A DNA stretch of 64,000 bases from Candidatus Opimibacter iunctus (GTDB taxonomy: Bacteria; Bacteroidota; Bacteroidia; Chitinophagales; Saprospiraceae), in NCBI GenBank assembly GCA_016716665.1, contig JADJVH010000004.1:186001-250000 (forward strand), read 5' to 3'. Under the pieces are notes generated by a model. That model was given only the letters and a program-made list of their open reading frames with translations, was not told the DNA's origin and searched no databases. Made by a program: the position numbers and the translations under genes. Shown here piece by piece: positions 43,894-54,869 of this stretch (the first letter of the stretch is position 1; the number at the start of each line of letters is the position of its first letter).

Positions 43894-46746
43894 ATGAAGC
43901 TGGAATACAACACGATAGAATCGAAGTGGAAGAAGATCTGGGAAGAAACAAACCTTTATAAGGTCACCGAGGATACATCCAGGCCTAAGTTCTATGTACT
44001 TGATATGTTCCCCTACCCTTCAGGTGCCGGACTGCATGTTGGTCATCCTCTGGGCTACGTAGCCAGTGACATTTATGCCCGCTATAAGCGAATGAAGGGG
44101 TTTAACGTCTTGCATCCAATGGGTTACGACGCTTTTGGTCTTCCCGCGGAGCAATACGCATTGGATACAGGTGTACATCCGGCCAAAAGCACAACAGACA
44201 ATATCACAAGGTACAGGGCCCAGCTTGATAACATTGGCTTCTCCTTTGACTGGAGCCGCCAGGTCCGGACAGATGATCCGTCTTACTATCGATGGACGCA
44301 GTGGATTTTCCTGCAACTCTATAGTCATTATTACGATAAGCACGCTGACAAAGCAATGCCCATCAGTAAACTGATATCCATTTTCGAAAGCGCAGGAAGT
44401 ACCGGGATAGATGCAGCCTCATCATCCCATACAACTTTCAGTGCGGCTGAATGGAAAGCAATGACACCTGCTGAACAGGAAGCTATCCTGATGAACTACA
44501 GGCTTGCATTCAGGAAGGTTGGCTATGTCAACTGGTGTGAGGCACTTGGTACTGTACTGGCTAATGATGAAGTAAAAGACGGAGTCAGTGAGCGGGGTGG
44601 ATTTCCGGTGATCCAGAAAGAAATGATGCAATGGTCGCTCCGGGTGACTGCCTATGCTGAACGATTACTGCAAGGCATGGAGACCATACAGTGGAGTGAA
44701 AGTCTCAAGACCATACAACGCAACTGGATTGGAAAATCTGAAGGCGCTTATATTGATTTTCGGGTCGATGGCATGGAAGAGCTTTCCGTAAAGGTATTTA
44801 CTACCCGTCCTGATACAATTTTTGGCTCTACTTTCCTGGTCCTGGCCAAAGACCACGATCTGGTCTCCAGTCTAACTACTGTCAGCCAGGATGAAGGCAT
44901 AGCTGCATTTATTGAACAATCAAAAGGTAAATCAACCGATGCTCGCTCTGCAGGACAAAAGACAACTGAAGGAGCATGGACAGGGTCCTATGCCATTCAT
45001 CCAATCACCGGAGACAGGATTCCAATCTGGATCGCTGACTATGTGCTGAAAGATTATGGAACCGGTGCCATCATGGCGGTGCCCGGTGATGACGAGCGTG
45101 ACCTCGCCTTCGCAAGATTCCATTCACTACCAGTTGTTGAAATCATTGACAGGACAGGTGTCAGTGGCGGGGCAATAGAAGACAAGCAAGGGACTTTGAT
45201 GAATTCTTCTTTCCTAGATGGCTTGTCTATCGAAGCAGCCACCTCTGCTATGCTTGAGTACCTGGAGAAAAATCATCTCGGGACGCGCCATGTGGCTTAT
45301 AAATTAAGGGATGCCAATTTCAGTCGCCAACGCTACTGGGGCGAACCTTTCCCGATCTATTATGATAATGACGGACTTGTGCATCAAATTGATGAGTCCG
45401 CATTACCGCATAAGCTGCCTGATCTTGATGATTTCAAGCCATCGCCTGATGGCAGATCACCATTGGCACGACTTGATCATTGGGCCAGGCCTGAACCAGG
45501 TATTTCGAGAGAGACCGATACGATGCCCGGTTATGCCGGATCCTCCTGGTACTTCCTGCGCTACATGGATCCGGGTAACGCAAAACAATTTGCATCACCG
45601 GAGGCGATAAATTATTGGCAGGATGTTGATCTCTATGTAGGTGGTGTGGAACATGCTGTTGGCCACCTGATGTATTCCAGGTTCTGGCACAAGTTCCTCT
45701 ACGATCTTGGGTATGTACCTACTGAAGAACCTTTCAAGAAACTGGTCAACCAGGGCATGATTCAAGGGGTAATAGAGAGTATCTACATGATGAAAGAACG
45801 TGTGGATGGTAAAGTCCGTTTTATCAGTTCGGAGCTTGTAGCTGCCCGGGAAATTGCGGCAGAAGCATTATCAGCCATTCCAGTGCATATCAGTTTTGTC
45901 TCGGCCTATGGCTCTCCAAATTCACACCTTGATGCCGGCGGCATAGAAGCCTTTATCAAATGGCGTCCCGAATATTCGGAGGCCTCTTTTGAATGTGCTG
46001 ATGGCACATACCAGCTACCGCTGCTTGAAGGAGCTATCTTGTATACTCAATCAGAGGTCGGTAAGATGTCCAAGCGATATCACAACGTAGTCAATCCGGA
46101 TGATGTGATTGAAAAATACGGGGCCGATTGCTTTCGCATGTATGAAATGTTCCTGGGCCCGATCGAACAATCCAAGCCCTGGGATATGATGGGGATTGAA
46201 GGCATCAGCAAGTTCCTGAGGAAACTATGGTCCATGTTTTACAATGATCAGGATGATTGGATTGTGACGGATGAGTCGCCTAAGGAAACATCCTACCGGA
46301 CATTGCATGCAACGATCAAGAAGACAAATGAAGATATCGAGCGCTTCTCCTTCAATACCGCGATCAGCCAGTTTATGATCTGTGTCAATGAATTGAGAAA
46401 GACCGAGGAACGATCTGCAGAAATATTAATACCACTTGTACAAGTGATTTCTCCTTTTGCTCCATTTCTCACCGAGGAGCTCTGGCAGCAATTAGGACAG
46501 AACGGATCTGTGCATACATCCGTCTTTCCATCGTATGATGAAAAATGGCTGGTCAATACAAGCATCACTTATCCAGTCTGTATCAACGGAAAGAAGAGAA
46601 GTGAAATCATCCTTCCTGCAGGGTCATCCAATAGTGCCATTGAAGCTGCTGCGAAAGAATTACCGGAAATCATCAAATGGCTCGAAGGTCAGGCCATCAA
46701 GAAGGTGATCATCGTGCCTGATAAAATGGTCAATATCGTGATCTGA
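43894..46746 (+). CDS. leuS: leucyl-tRNA synthetase
   Basis: 950 aa, a normal bacterial size with a moderate insertion between the two class I signatures. The HIGH-type motif is PYPSGAGLHVGHPLGY, the KMSKS motif is GKMSKRYHNVVNPDD. The editing domain has KVFTTRPDTIFGSTFLVLA and GAIMAVPGDDERD. The zinc-linked region GSSWYFLRYMDPGNA and the C-terminal INGKKRSEIILPAG are typical. It charges tRNA-Leu. It has its own promoter box and no T-box, as expected outside the Firmicutes. Confidence 0.97.
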   Translation: MKLEYNTIESKWKKIWEETNLYKVTEDTSRPKFYVLDMFPYPSGAGLHVGHPLGYVASDIYARYKRMKGFNVLHPMGYDAFGLPAEQYALDTGVHPAKSTTDNITRYRAQLDNIGFSFDWSRQVRTDDPSYYRWTQWIFLQLYSHYYDKHADKAMPISKLISIFESAGSTGIDAASSSHTTFSAAEWKAMTPAEQEAILMNYRLAFRKVGYVNWCEALGTVLANDEVKDGVSERGGFPVIQKEMMQWSLRVTAYAERLLQGMETIQWSESLKTIQRNWIGKSEGAYIDFRVDGMEELSVKVFTTRPDTIFGSTFLVLAKDHDLVSSLTTVSQDEGIAAFIEQSKGKSTDARSAGQKTTEGAWTGSYAIHPITGDRIPIWIADYVLKDYGTGAIMAVPGDDERDLAFARFHSLPVVEIIDRTGVSGGAIEDKQGTLMNSSFLDGLSIEAATSAMLEYLEKNHLGTRHVAYKLRDANFSRQRYWGEPFPIYYDNDGLVHQIDESALPHKLPDLDDFKPSPDGRSPLARLDHWARPEPGISRETDTMPGYAGSSWYFLRYMDPGNAKQFASPEAINYWQDVDLYVGGVEHAVGHLMYSRFWHKFLYDLGYVPTEEPFKKLVNQGMIQGVIESIYMMKERVDGKVRFISSELVAAREIAAEALSAIPVHISFVSAYGSPNSHLDAGGIEAFIKWRPEYSEASFECADGTYQLPLLEGAILYTQSEVGKMSKRYHNVVNPDDVIEKYGADCFRMYEMFLGPIEQSKPWDMMGIEGISKFLRKLWSMFYNDQDDWIVTDESPKETSYRTLHATIKKTNEDIERFSFNTAISQFMICVNELRKTEERSAEILIPLVQVISPFAPFLTEELWQQLGQNGSVHTSVFPSYDEKWLVNTSITYPVCINGKKRSEIILPAGSSNSAIEAAAKELPEIIKWLEGQAIKKVIIVPDKMVNIVI

Positions 46747-48746
46747 TCAATTGATGATCTTAAAGGTTGTCCGCCGGTTTGCCTGGTGTTGTTCTTCCGT
46801 ACATTCCTCACAGATGCAGTTGACTGCAGGATTTGACTCCCCAAATCCCTGTGCCACCAACCTTGTACCGGGGATACCTACAGACATGAGGTATTCAATA
46901 GCTGCCTGAGCTCTCTTCTGTGAAAGATCCATATTATACTCATCCGTCCCCCTGCAGTCTGTGTAGGAGGAGAGTTGTATGTGGATAGCTGGATTATTTT
47001 TTAGAATGACAGCCAGGGCATTGAGTGAAGGTCTTGCATCTTCGCGTATAGCCCATTGGTCATAGTCATAAAAGATATTCTCCAGAATAATTTCCTTATT
47101 CCTGAAGATCGGATCGAGTTCGAGTATCTGGGTGATGGTCGTAATCGGTTTGTTTTTATCCCTGACGATATCACCTGTATTCAAGGTATAGGTCGCCGCC
47201 AGGTGATCCCTGTACTTTGCAGTGAATACGTATTCCTTGTCCCAATCAAGCCTGATCAGAAACTGACCAAGTTCATCCGTCACAAACCGCTGGTCTGACA
47301 AGCCCTCGGTGATCACAATCGGGCCATTTGGAAGCGGGCGTTTACCTATGCGCCTGCTGTTGGGATCGTCCTTGACTTCAAACTGTGGTTCCATTACCTT
47401 TAAAGAAAGAAACAACTGGTAGTCTACAGGCTTTTCGACAGGTGTTTCATCCTTTGGTTTTTCGGCTATATCACTCCCGTCTTTTGAGCCATTGATCGTA
47501 AATGCATATATATCATCACCACGGGAAACGCCTGCACGGGAAGAAGTGAAATAGCCTTGCAACAGCACATTGTCTTTTGGAGGGGCGAAGGTATCCACGA
47601 CATACCCGAAATCATCTCCGCCACTATTGACCGGGGCCCTGAGATTGATCGGAGGTATCCATTGGTTGTTGATATCAAGGTAGGTCTTGAATATATCAAG
47701 TCCACCCAGACCTGCGAGGTGATCAGACGAAAAAAACAAGGTGTCTTTGTAGACCGTCGGATATTGCTCCTCCCCCAAGGTATTGATCATCGGGCCGAGA
47801 TTGACCGGTTCGCTCCATTGGCCTTCTGCATCCTCCTGCGTGAAAAAGATATCGTGTCCTCCCAGACCTGAAGGATCGTCAGAAGAAAAGAATAAGGTGG
47901 TTCCGTTTGCTGCAAATGCAGGCTGTCCGTAATTAATCTTTTCTTTACAATGGGAAAAGGCGCTGCTTCTGACCAAACAGAACCCTGAAGCTTACTGTAC
48001 ATGAGTTTGCACCATGCATCATAGTCCTGATCAACATAGCATCTTGTAAATACGAGCAACATACCATCCGGACTAATGACAGCTGTACCTTCATTGTCCG
48101 GTGAATTGATGATGGCATCAAAATCACTTACTTCCTGGGTGATAGTATTGACCATATATAAATCTGAAAATGCCCGACCTGTCCAAAGGTATCGGTCATC
48201 AGATTTATCGGATTCCCGGTCACTGGTAAAAAGCACTTTACCCGGTCCGATGGGTATAGGAGAATAGTCTGCAGATGGAGTATTGAAAGCTGCTGGTGAA
48301 ATACTGTATGCGGCATTCTTTGCATTCTTCCAGTCAATAGCCTGCTTGCACAAGGTGATGTTGGAACGGTAGCCAGCATTACCCGGTGATGCTTTGAGCA
48401 GATCCTCATACGCCATTATCGCCTCAGGGTACTTCTCCTGCTTTTTCATGGCTTCAGCATACTTCTCCAAAGCTTCAGGACCAAAACCATCCTGGTGCGC
48501 CTTGAAATACCATGCGGAGGCAGCTCCGGGATCATTTATGTTGGTATAGGACTCGCCGGCATAAAAGGCTATCAATGCTTTATCCTGCTGGGAATGACTG
48601 GCCTCATATTCCTTTTCAAAAAGTGTGGTAGCAACAGAAAATTGCTTCACTTCATAAGCCTGCATACCCGTCTGTACCTTTCGGGTGAATGTGCATGCCG
48701 TCCATAAAAGGCTCAATACTGTAACGTAGAATACCAGGTTTCGCAT
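46747..48746 (-). CDS. PorE-like OmpA-family protein (TPR, beta-propeller, OmpA), frameshifted
   Basis: About 666 aa in two frames. Signal and lipobox ending TACTFTRKV, TPR helices in residues 20-150, WD40-like PD40 propeller blades (DYSPIPIGPGKVLFTSDRES; GGHDIFFTQE; LGGLDIF), a carboxypeptidase-regulatory-like domain, and a C-terminal OmpA domain with LSSYTDCRGTDEYNMDLSQ and a short Cys-rich loop CICEECTEE. The frame breaks near 47938-47946; one more A in an A-run rejoins it. Domain order and length match PorE, which links the type IX secretion ring to peptidoglycan, but other proteins share this build. Confidence 0.82.
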
Positions 48747-48814
48747 CTAGGGTATAACGTTTCTCCAGGGTTTACTGTTGCAATACATCCTAATTCTCCA
48801 GGATGCTCCAAACA

Positions 48815-48854
48815 TAAAAAAAAGGGAGGAATGTTGATGTACAGTCCTCCCTTT
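48815..48854 (-). terminator. intrinsic terminator after secDF
   Basis: On the minus strand, stem AAAGGGAGGA/TCCTCCCTTT with a 14-base loop is followed by a run of eight T. It lies 23 nt after the secDF stop. Confidence 0.9.
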
Positions 48855-48876
48855 AAATCATTATAGAAATGGAATA

Positions 48877-51800
48877 TTAATCCACCTTGGCGGTCTTCTT
48901 GAAACTATGCATTACTGCATTCTTGGGTTTCAGGTCACCTGACAAGTCCACCAATAATGGGGTGGCAATGAATATGGAACTGAATGTTCCTGCCAAAAGA
49001 CCAATCACAAGTGCAAACGCGAAGCCCTTGATACTCGCACCTCCAAAGAACAACAAGGAGATACTTACGAGGAATACTGTGAGTACAGTGATCAAGGTGC
49101 GGCTCATCGTTTGATTGATGGACATATTGACCACTTCCTCCTTTGTCTTATTGGTGTGCAATCCGAGATTTTCGCGGATACGGTCAAAGGTTACAATCGT
49201 ATCATTGATAGAGTAACCAATGATCGTCAGCAGGGCAGCAATAAAGGTCTGGTCGATTTCCATTGAAAAAGGCATCAAGGTTCGGAACAAGGAGAAGGAA
49301 ACCAATACAAACAGCGCATCATGTATAGCCGCAACAACTACACCAAGTGAAAACTGCCATTTGTTGAATCGAACAAGGATATACAAGAAGATCAGGATAA
49401 TAGACAAAATGCCTGCATAAACCGAACTCTTCTTGATATCATCCGCAATCGTAGGTCCGACCTTTGCGGAACTGGTGATATGCGTTCCTTTACTGTCTGT
49501 CTCCAGGAATGAAGCCTGGTTAAGATTACCACCTACGAGGGAATTGATTCCTTCATATAGCTTGGCATTGACCTGGTCATGTGCTGCAGGAGAATTGTCA
49601 TCAATGAGGTAGGCAGTAGTTACATTATATGTGTTGACGGCATCAATTGATTTGACTACAGGTGCGGAACCAAAGGATTTGGTCAATGCCTGTATGATTT
49701 GCTCTTGCTCTACTTTCTGGGCACTATCAAACTGGACATTGTAAGAGTAACCTCCCTTAAAATCCACACTTAAATCAAATCCGCGTGTAAAAATCGAGAC
49801 GATACCGATGAGAATAAAACCTACTGAAAACATGTACGCCATTTTTCTCTTGGCCAACCAGTCCACATGAAGGTGGGCAAGAAAATCTTTAGTAGGTTCA
49901 ATCCAGAAGGTGATATTCTTGCCTTTCGCAATCCACCAGTCAAAAATCAGGCGACTGACCAGGATTGCTGTAAACATAGACGTAGCGATACCAATGAGCA
50001 GGACCACTGCAAAACCCTTGATAGGTCCCAGACCATAATAAGCCAGGGCAAGGGAAGAAAGTACTGTGGTGACGTTGGCATCAATAATCGCTGCATACGA
50101 ATGCTTAAATCCGTCCGCTATCGAACTCTTGATACTCTTGCCGAGCCTGATTTCCTCCTTGATACGTTCATAGATAATAACGTTGGCATCCACCGCCATA
50201 CCGATGGTCAACACGATACCGGCTATACCAGGCAGTGTAAGTACTGTCCCGATAGAGGATAAGCAACCCAGCAGGAAGAAAATATTGGCCAGCAGTGCGA
50301 TAACGGCAACAATACCACCACCGCCATAGTAGAATATCATAAAGAATAATACCAGGGCCGTAGCGAGGATCAAAGAGATCATAGACTTATTGATATTCTC
50401 TTTACCCAGCGATGGTCCTACGAGTGATTCCTGGATGATCGTGGTGCTGGCTGGAAGTTTACCAATCTGGAGGATATTGGCCAGATCCTGGCCTTCCTGG
50501 ATTGAGAAATTACCTGATATCCGGCTTGAACCGGTAGTAGTGGTTCGTTGACACGTGGAGCAGAAACCACCTCATCATCGAGCGCGATTGCGATTTCGCG
50601 GTTATTATTCTGGGCGGCCTTGGTAGTCATGTCTGCCCAAATCTTCGAACCCATGTTGTCCATAGTAAGTGTGACTGCCACTTCCTGTGTCATTGGATCA
50701 GGATTGGATGTAGCTGTAACTACACGGTCACCTTCGAGTGGCGCTTTGTCAGATCCGCGTTTGATCTTGATCGCATAGAGTTCATACTGATCAGTAACTA
50801 CGCCATCAGCTTTAGTCATTGGTTTTGCGCTCCACATGAATTTCACATCCTGAGGAAAGAGCGGTTTGATCTGCTCATTGGCCAGCATTTCAGTGATCGC
50901 ATTGATCTTATTGCGGTTGGCCACACCCATCACTGCAAATGGATACTGGATGGATTGACCGTTGTAGAAATTGAGACTCAGCTGAGACAACAGCGGACCT
51001 GACTGGCTTGCAGGGTCTGCGGTAGCTGGAACCTGATTTATAGCCATGGTGGAATCAATGACATTGCCTAATGAGTCCGTTACAGGCGTATATGTAGTAT
51101 CCATACGCATGAGCATCGTATCAGTGGCAACTGAGGTCGTGTCCCCTTCCTGGATTTTCTGGAGTTTAGCATCAGCGGCAGCAAAAGATTCAAGAATGCC
51201 GGGGTCAGACACCCTGTATACATCCCAGAATTCAAGTTTGGCAGTTGATTGCAGGTATGACCGCGCACGCTCAGGGTTATCAATACCTGGCAATTCGACC
51301 AGGATAAGGTCTCTTGCATTGTCAAGGGATACGTTTGGCTGCACCACCCCGAGTTTGTCAATACGATCCTTGAGGCGTTTGAATGTGAGGTCAACCGTTT
51401 CGTTGGCTTTTACACGCAGGATGCGGATGACATCAGCATCAGAAGTTTCATAGGTAATTTCTTCCCTAAGGGTAGCATTACGGGAGAAAATAGGTCCAAG
51501 CTTCTGTCCATTGGCAACCTTAGCCCATTCTGATCCAAACAGATTGATATAATCGGTCTGGGCGTTCTTCAATGCCTTGTCAGCATTGTCCAGGGCCAGT
51601 TTGAAGGCAGGCTCCTTTGTGCCATTAGACAGATTTTCAAGAAACTCCCTGAGGTCAACCTGGAGGACGGTACTGATACCCCCTTTCAGGTCAAGTCCGA
51701 GAGCTATTTGTTGCTGTTTTAATTTTTGGTAACTGAATGATCCCAATAAAGGGATATTGATTACCGGTTCACTGGACATAGAGTCCAGGAAATTGGATTT

Positions 51801-51977
51801 GGCCATTTTATAAGCCATGCTCTTAGCCGCCTCATCAGTAATGCCGGCCGAAGCAGCTTCGGCAAACCGTTCAGCATTCCTGTCCACTTTTCTGGTGGGG
51901 ATCAAATAAAGGTATTGTAACAAACAAACCACAGTAAGCAGAATCAGGAAAAACCTGATTATTCCTTTGCCTTGCAT
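48877..51977 (-). CDS. secDF: fused protein translocase subunit SecDF, frameshifted
   Basis: About 1033 aa in two frames. The N-terminal half is SecD (membrane segment FFLILLTVVCLLQYLYLI, LGLDLKGGISTVLQVDL, VELPGIDNPERAR). The C-terminal half has the SecD membrane region (VLTLPGIAGIVLTIGMAVDANVIIYERIKEE) joined to SecF (VDFKGGYSYNVQF, IGYSINDTIVTFDRIREN). One missing base near 50538-50545 breaks the frame; with it, VNEP continues as TTTGSSRISGNF. SecDF drives late steps of Sec export using the proton gradient. Fusion is normal in Bacteroidota. Confidence 0.93.
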
Positions 51978-52015
51978 ATCGAATTAGTTAGGTAATAGGT
52001 ATTAAAAAAACGTGG

Positions 52016-52023
52016 CAAATATA
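52016..52023 (-). promoter_or_regulatory. TAnnTTTG promoter box for secDF
   Basis: TATATTTG on the minus strand, 38 bases upstream of the secDF ATG. Confidence 0.5.
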
Positions 52024-52275
52024 AGGCTATTTACAGAAGCGGCAGGGTAAGTCCCGATCTTAAGACATTAAATTTGTTTTTTAATTTTAAATAGCTGACT
52101 TTCAATACAATAGATTGATTTAAGATTACAGATTTCTTTGGCTGTCCATGCACATTGGGCTTAAAAGCGGATTCGGGCATTCCTTTTCATTACCCCTGCC
52201 GGGGACAGGTTTGGATTTGAGCCTCTAGTACAAAATGCCTAATATTGTGCCCTTAACCAAGAAAATAAAAGATAC

Positions 52276-52773
52276 ATGGACCAGGATCTCAGTATGTTAT
52301 CCCCTGAGGAAATCACTTTGTTGATGGACGCTCATGCCTATATCACTGTGCTGATCGCCGGTGCTGATGGCAATATAGATGCCGAAGAGCTGGCATGGGC
52401 CGAAAAAATAGCCCAGATCCGCACTTTTGCCGGAGATGAGCGCCTCAAAGAATTCCACGAGAAGGTCAATGTGGAGATTGCCGGAAAGATCAAGCAATTC
52501 ATTGGCGAACTTCCATCGGACCCTGCCGGTCGTAATGCTATTATTTCTGAAAAGCTTACAGGGCTCAATCCTATCCTGAGTGCCTTACATCCGTCCATCG
52601 GATCATATCTGTATAAAGGATATGTAAGTTTTGCTGAGCGGATTGCCAAAGCCTCAGGAGGCATCCTTTCCTTTTTCTCTATCGGCCCTGAAGAAAAGAA
52701 GTGGATTTCACTGCCTATGCTTACTGCTATCGTGTACAACCCTGATGCAGAAGCTGCGGATGAAGAAGAGTAA
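52276..52773 (+). CDS. TerB-like domain protein
   Basis: 165 aa, helical and acidic, no signal peptide. LLMDAHAYITVLIAGADGNIDAEELAWAEKIA resembles the TerB (tellurite resistance) repeat, including the ADGxIDxEE segment that holds divalent metal in TerB. The C-terminal half has FAERIAKASGGILSFFSIG. This is a structural resemblance only, and tellurite resistance is not implied. It is followed by a heptamer repeat directly after the stop. Confidence 0.7.
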   Translation: MDQDLSMLSPEEITLLMDAHAYITVLIAGADGNIDAEELAWAEKIAQIRTFAGDERLKEFHEKVNVEIAGKIKQFIGELPSDPAGRNAIISEKLTGLNPILSALHPSIGSYLYKGYVSFAERIAKASGGILSFFSIGPEEKKWISLPMLTAIVYNPDAEAADEEE

Positions 52774-52829
52774 TTCAAAGTGAAGAGTGAAGAGTGAAGA
52801 GTGAAGAGTGGAAAGTGCAGGGTGAAAAG
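52774..52829. repeat. heptamer tandem repeat (TGAAGAG)
   Basis: Eight consecutive seven-base units from the base after the TAA stop: TTCAAAG, four exact TGAAGAG, TGGAAAG, TGCAGGG, TGAAAAG. Confidence 0.92.
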
Positions 52830-52883
52830 TGTCACCGATAGTGATTTCACCATCATAAGTAAAAACTATTTCGTGTGCCATTG

Positions 52884-53606
52884 ATGTCCATCCTTATTGT
52901 ATTTCTGCTTTCATGGACGAAAATGGAAGTGAAGGCTTCGGTTGCCATGGACTTGCCATTGCCGGATCATGCACTATGGACTGCAGAACTAAAGAAGTAT
53001 GTAACCCCTGAAGGAGTTGTAGATTACAGCACATGGAAAAAGAACCAAGGTCCGCTGGATACATATCTCGCTCAGATTTCCATTGCTCAGCCAGTGTCAA
53101 ACTGGAGTAAGAACGTTCAACTCTCTTATTGGCTCAATCTCTACAATGCCTATACGGTCAAGCTTATACTTGACCATTACCCTGTGCGATCAATAAAAGA
53201 TATCAATAACGGTGATCCATGGGATTTGGCATGGATACATATCGGGACGAAAACGTATAGCCTTAAGCAAATTGAAAATGACATCATCCGTCTGCAGTTT
53301 AGAGAACCGCGAATTCATTTTGCACTAAACTGCGGTGCCCGATCTTGCCCTCCCCTGCTCAATGAGGCCTATGATCCAGTAAAGCTAGAGGCTCAGTTGA
53401 CCGCATGCACGCAGTCCTTTATCCAAAACACTGCATATAACCAGACCAGTGAACCGACTGTACATCTTTCCTCTATTTTTGATTGGTACGTGGCAGACTT
53501 TGGGCCTGACTTTTTCGCCTTCCTCAACAATTATACATCCTCACCAATCAATGCCGGTTCTAAGATCGAATACCTGGCTTTTGACTGGAGTATAAATGAG
53601 AAGTGA
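52884..53606 (+). CDS. DUF547 domain protein
   Basis: 240 aa from the ATG at 52884, with a hydrophobic N-terminus (SILIVFLLSW) that is probably a signal or anchor. The DUF547 core is clear: LSYWLNLYNAYTVKLILDHYPVRSIKDI, GDPWDLAWIHIGTKTYSL, EPRIHFALNCGARSCPPLLNEAY. The His/Cys of the last block are conserved in the family, which has no agreed function (a papain-like fold has been suggested). The stop codon is the first part of a 27-bp dispersed repeat. Confidence 0.9.
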   Translation: MSILIVFLLSWTKMEVKASVAMDLPLPDHALWTAELKKYVTPEGVVDYSTWKKNQGPLDTYLAQISIAQPVSNWSKNVQLSYWLNLYNAYTVKLILDHYPVRSIKDINNGDPWDLAWIHIGTKTYSLKQIENDIIRLQFREPRIHFALNCGARSCPPLLNEAYDPVKLEAQLTACTQSFIQNTAYNQTSEPTVHLSSIFDWYVADFGPDFFAFLNNYTSSPINAGSKIEYLAFDWSINEK

Positions 53607-53630
53607 TGCTTCGACTACGCTCAGCAACCG
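53604..53630 (+). repeat. dispersed 27-bp repeat, copy 1
   Basis: Contains CTTCGACTACGCTCAGC and begins at the stop codon of the DUF547 gene. It matches 63637-63663 in opposite orientation at 26 of 27 bases. Confidence 0.85.
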
Positions 53631-53658
53631 AATAACCAAGGATTACCGTAAAATAGGA

Positions 53659-54735
53659 TCAGGCATTGCGATTTAGGCAATTCAGATCGGTGAAAGCTTG
53701 TTTCAGTCTGTCCACAAATACTTTTTCGCCTGACCTTAGCCACACCCGTGGATCGTAGTATTTTTTGTTGGGTTTGTCATCCCCTTCTGGATTTCCGATC
53801 TGGCCCTGGAGATAACCTTCATTCTTCTTGTAATACCCACGGATACCATCCCAGAATGCCCACTGCATATCTGTATCGATATTCATCTTGACCGCGCCAT
53901 AGGTGATAGCTTCCCTGATTTCTTCCTGGCTACTTCCTGATCCGCCATGGAAAACGAAATTGATCGGATTAGGTCCGGTGTTGTATTTCTGTTGAATATA
54001 ATCCTGAGAATTCTTAAGAATGACAGGCTTGAGAGAAACGTTTCCAGGCTTATAGACCCCATGTACATTCCCAAAAGCAGCTGCAATTGTAAAATCAGGT
54101 CCTATAGCCCGCAGAGACTCATACGCATGTGCTACCTCTTCGGGTTGTGTATATAATCTTGAATTGTCAATCCCGGTATTGTCTACTCCATCTTCCTCGC
54201 CTCCTGTGACGCCAAGTTCGATTTCAAGTGTCATCCCCATTGCTTTCATGCGCTTGAAATAGGAGACACAAATTTCTATGTTCTCATGGATGGGTTCCTC
54301 TGAAAGATCAAGCATGTGTGAGCTGTACAGAGGCTTCCCGTATTGGTCAAAATATTTTTCCTGGAAATCAAGCATTCCATCAAACCAGGGCAACAGGTTC
54401 TTAGCGCAATGATCAGTATGCATGATGACTGTAACACCATACGCTTCTGCCAGGCGATGAACGTGCTCCGCTCCGCTAATCGCACCTAAAACTGCCGCAC
54501 GCTGGCCATCATTATTCAGTCCTTTACCGGCATAGAATGCAGCGCCACCGTTGCTAAACTGGATGATCACAGGTGAATTGACCAGTTGTGCTGTTTCAAG
54601 AACAGCATTGATGGAGTTGGTACCGATCACGTTGACAGCAGGCAATGCATAATCGTTTGCATTGGCGTGATTGAGCAGGTCAGTGACTTCCTGGCCATGC
54701 AGTACACCGGGGCGGAAAAGGGTTTTAGTAGACAT
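53659..54735 (-). CDS. fbaA: class II fructose-bisphosphate aldolase
   Basis: 358 aa, the size of class IIA enzymes. The zinc-binding signature is VIMHTDHCAKNLLPW, then LEIELGVTGGEEDGVDN, and the C-terminal FVFHGGSGSSQEEIREAITYGAVKMNIDTDMQWA with its zinc His and substrate-binding residues. It splits fructose 1,6-bisphosphate in glycolysis and runs in reverse for gluconeogenesis. It is downstream of trxB on the same strand. Confidence 0.95.
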   Translation of the reverse strand: MSTKTLFRPGVLHGQEVTDLLNHANANDYALPAVNVIGTNSINAVLETAQLVNSPVIIQFSNGGAAFYAGKGLNNDGQRAAVLGAISGAEHVHRLAEAYGVTVIMHTDHCAKNLLPWFDGMLDFQEKYFDQYGKPLYSSHMLDLSEEPIHENIEICVSYFKRMKAMGMTLEIELGVTGGEEDGVDNTGIDNSRLYTQPEEVAHAYESLRAIGPDFTIAAAFGNVHGVYKPGNVSLKPVILKNSQDYIQQKYNTGPNPINFVFHGGSGSSQEEIREAITYGAVKMNIDTDMQWAFWDGIRGYYKKNEGYLQGQIGNPEGDDKPNKKYYDPRVWLRSGEKVFVDRLKQAFTDLNCLNRNA

Positions 54736-54869
54736 ACAGTTAAGTGAAAAATTAAAAATGAAAAAAGCAAAATGAAAAATGAGGAGTGAGTGTGTGTATG
54801 TGTGAGCGTGTGTGTGGTAGCGAAAGTAAAAATACTACTTTGACTTATTCAGACAAGTACAAAATTGCA

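Noticed and set aside
50530..50545. Programmed frameshift in secDF
   Set aside because: No slippery heptamer or downstream structure, and the same kind of one-base deletion occurs in unrelated genes nearby.
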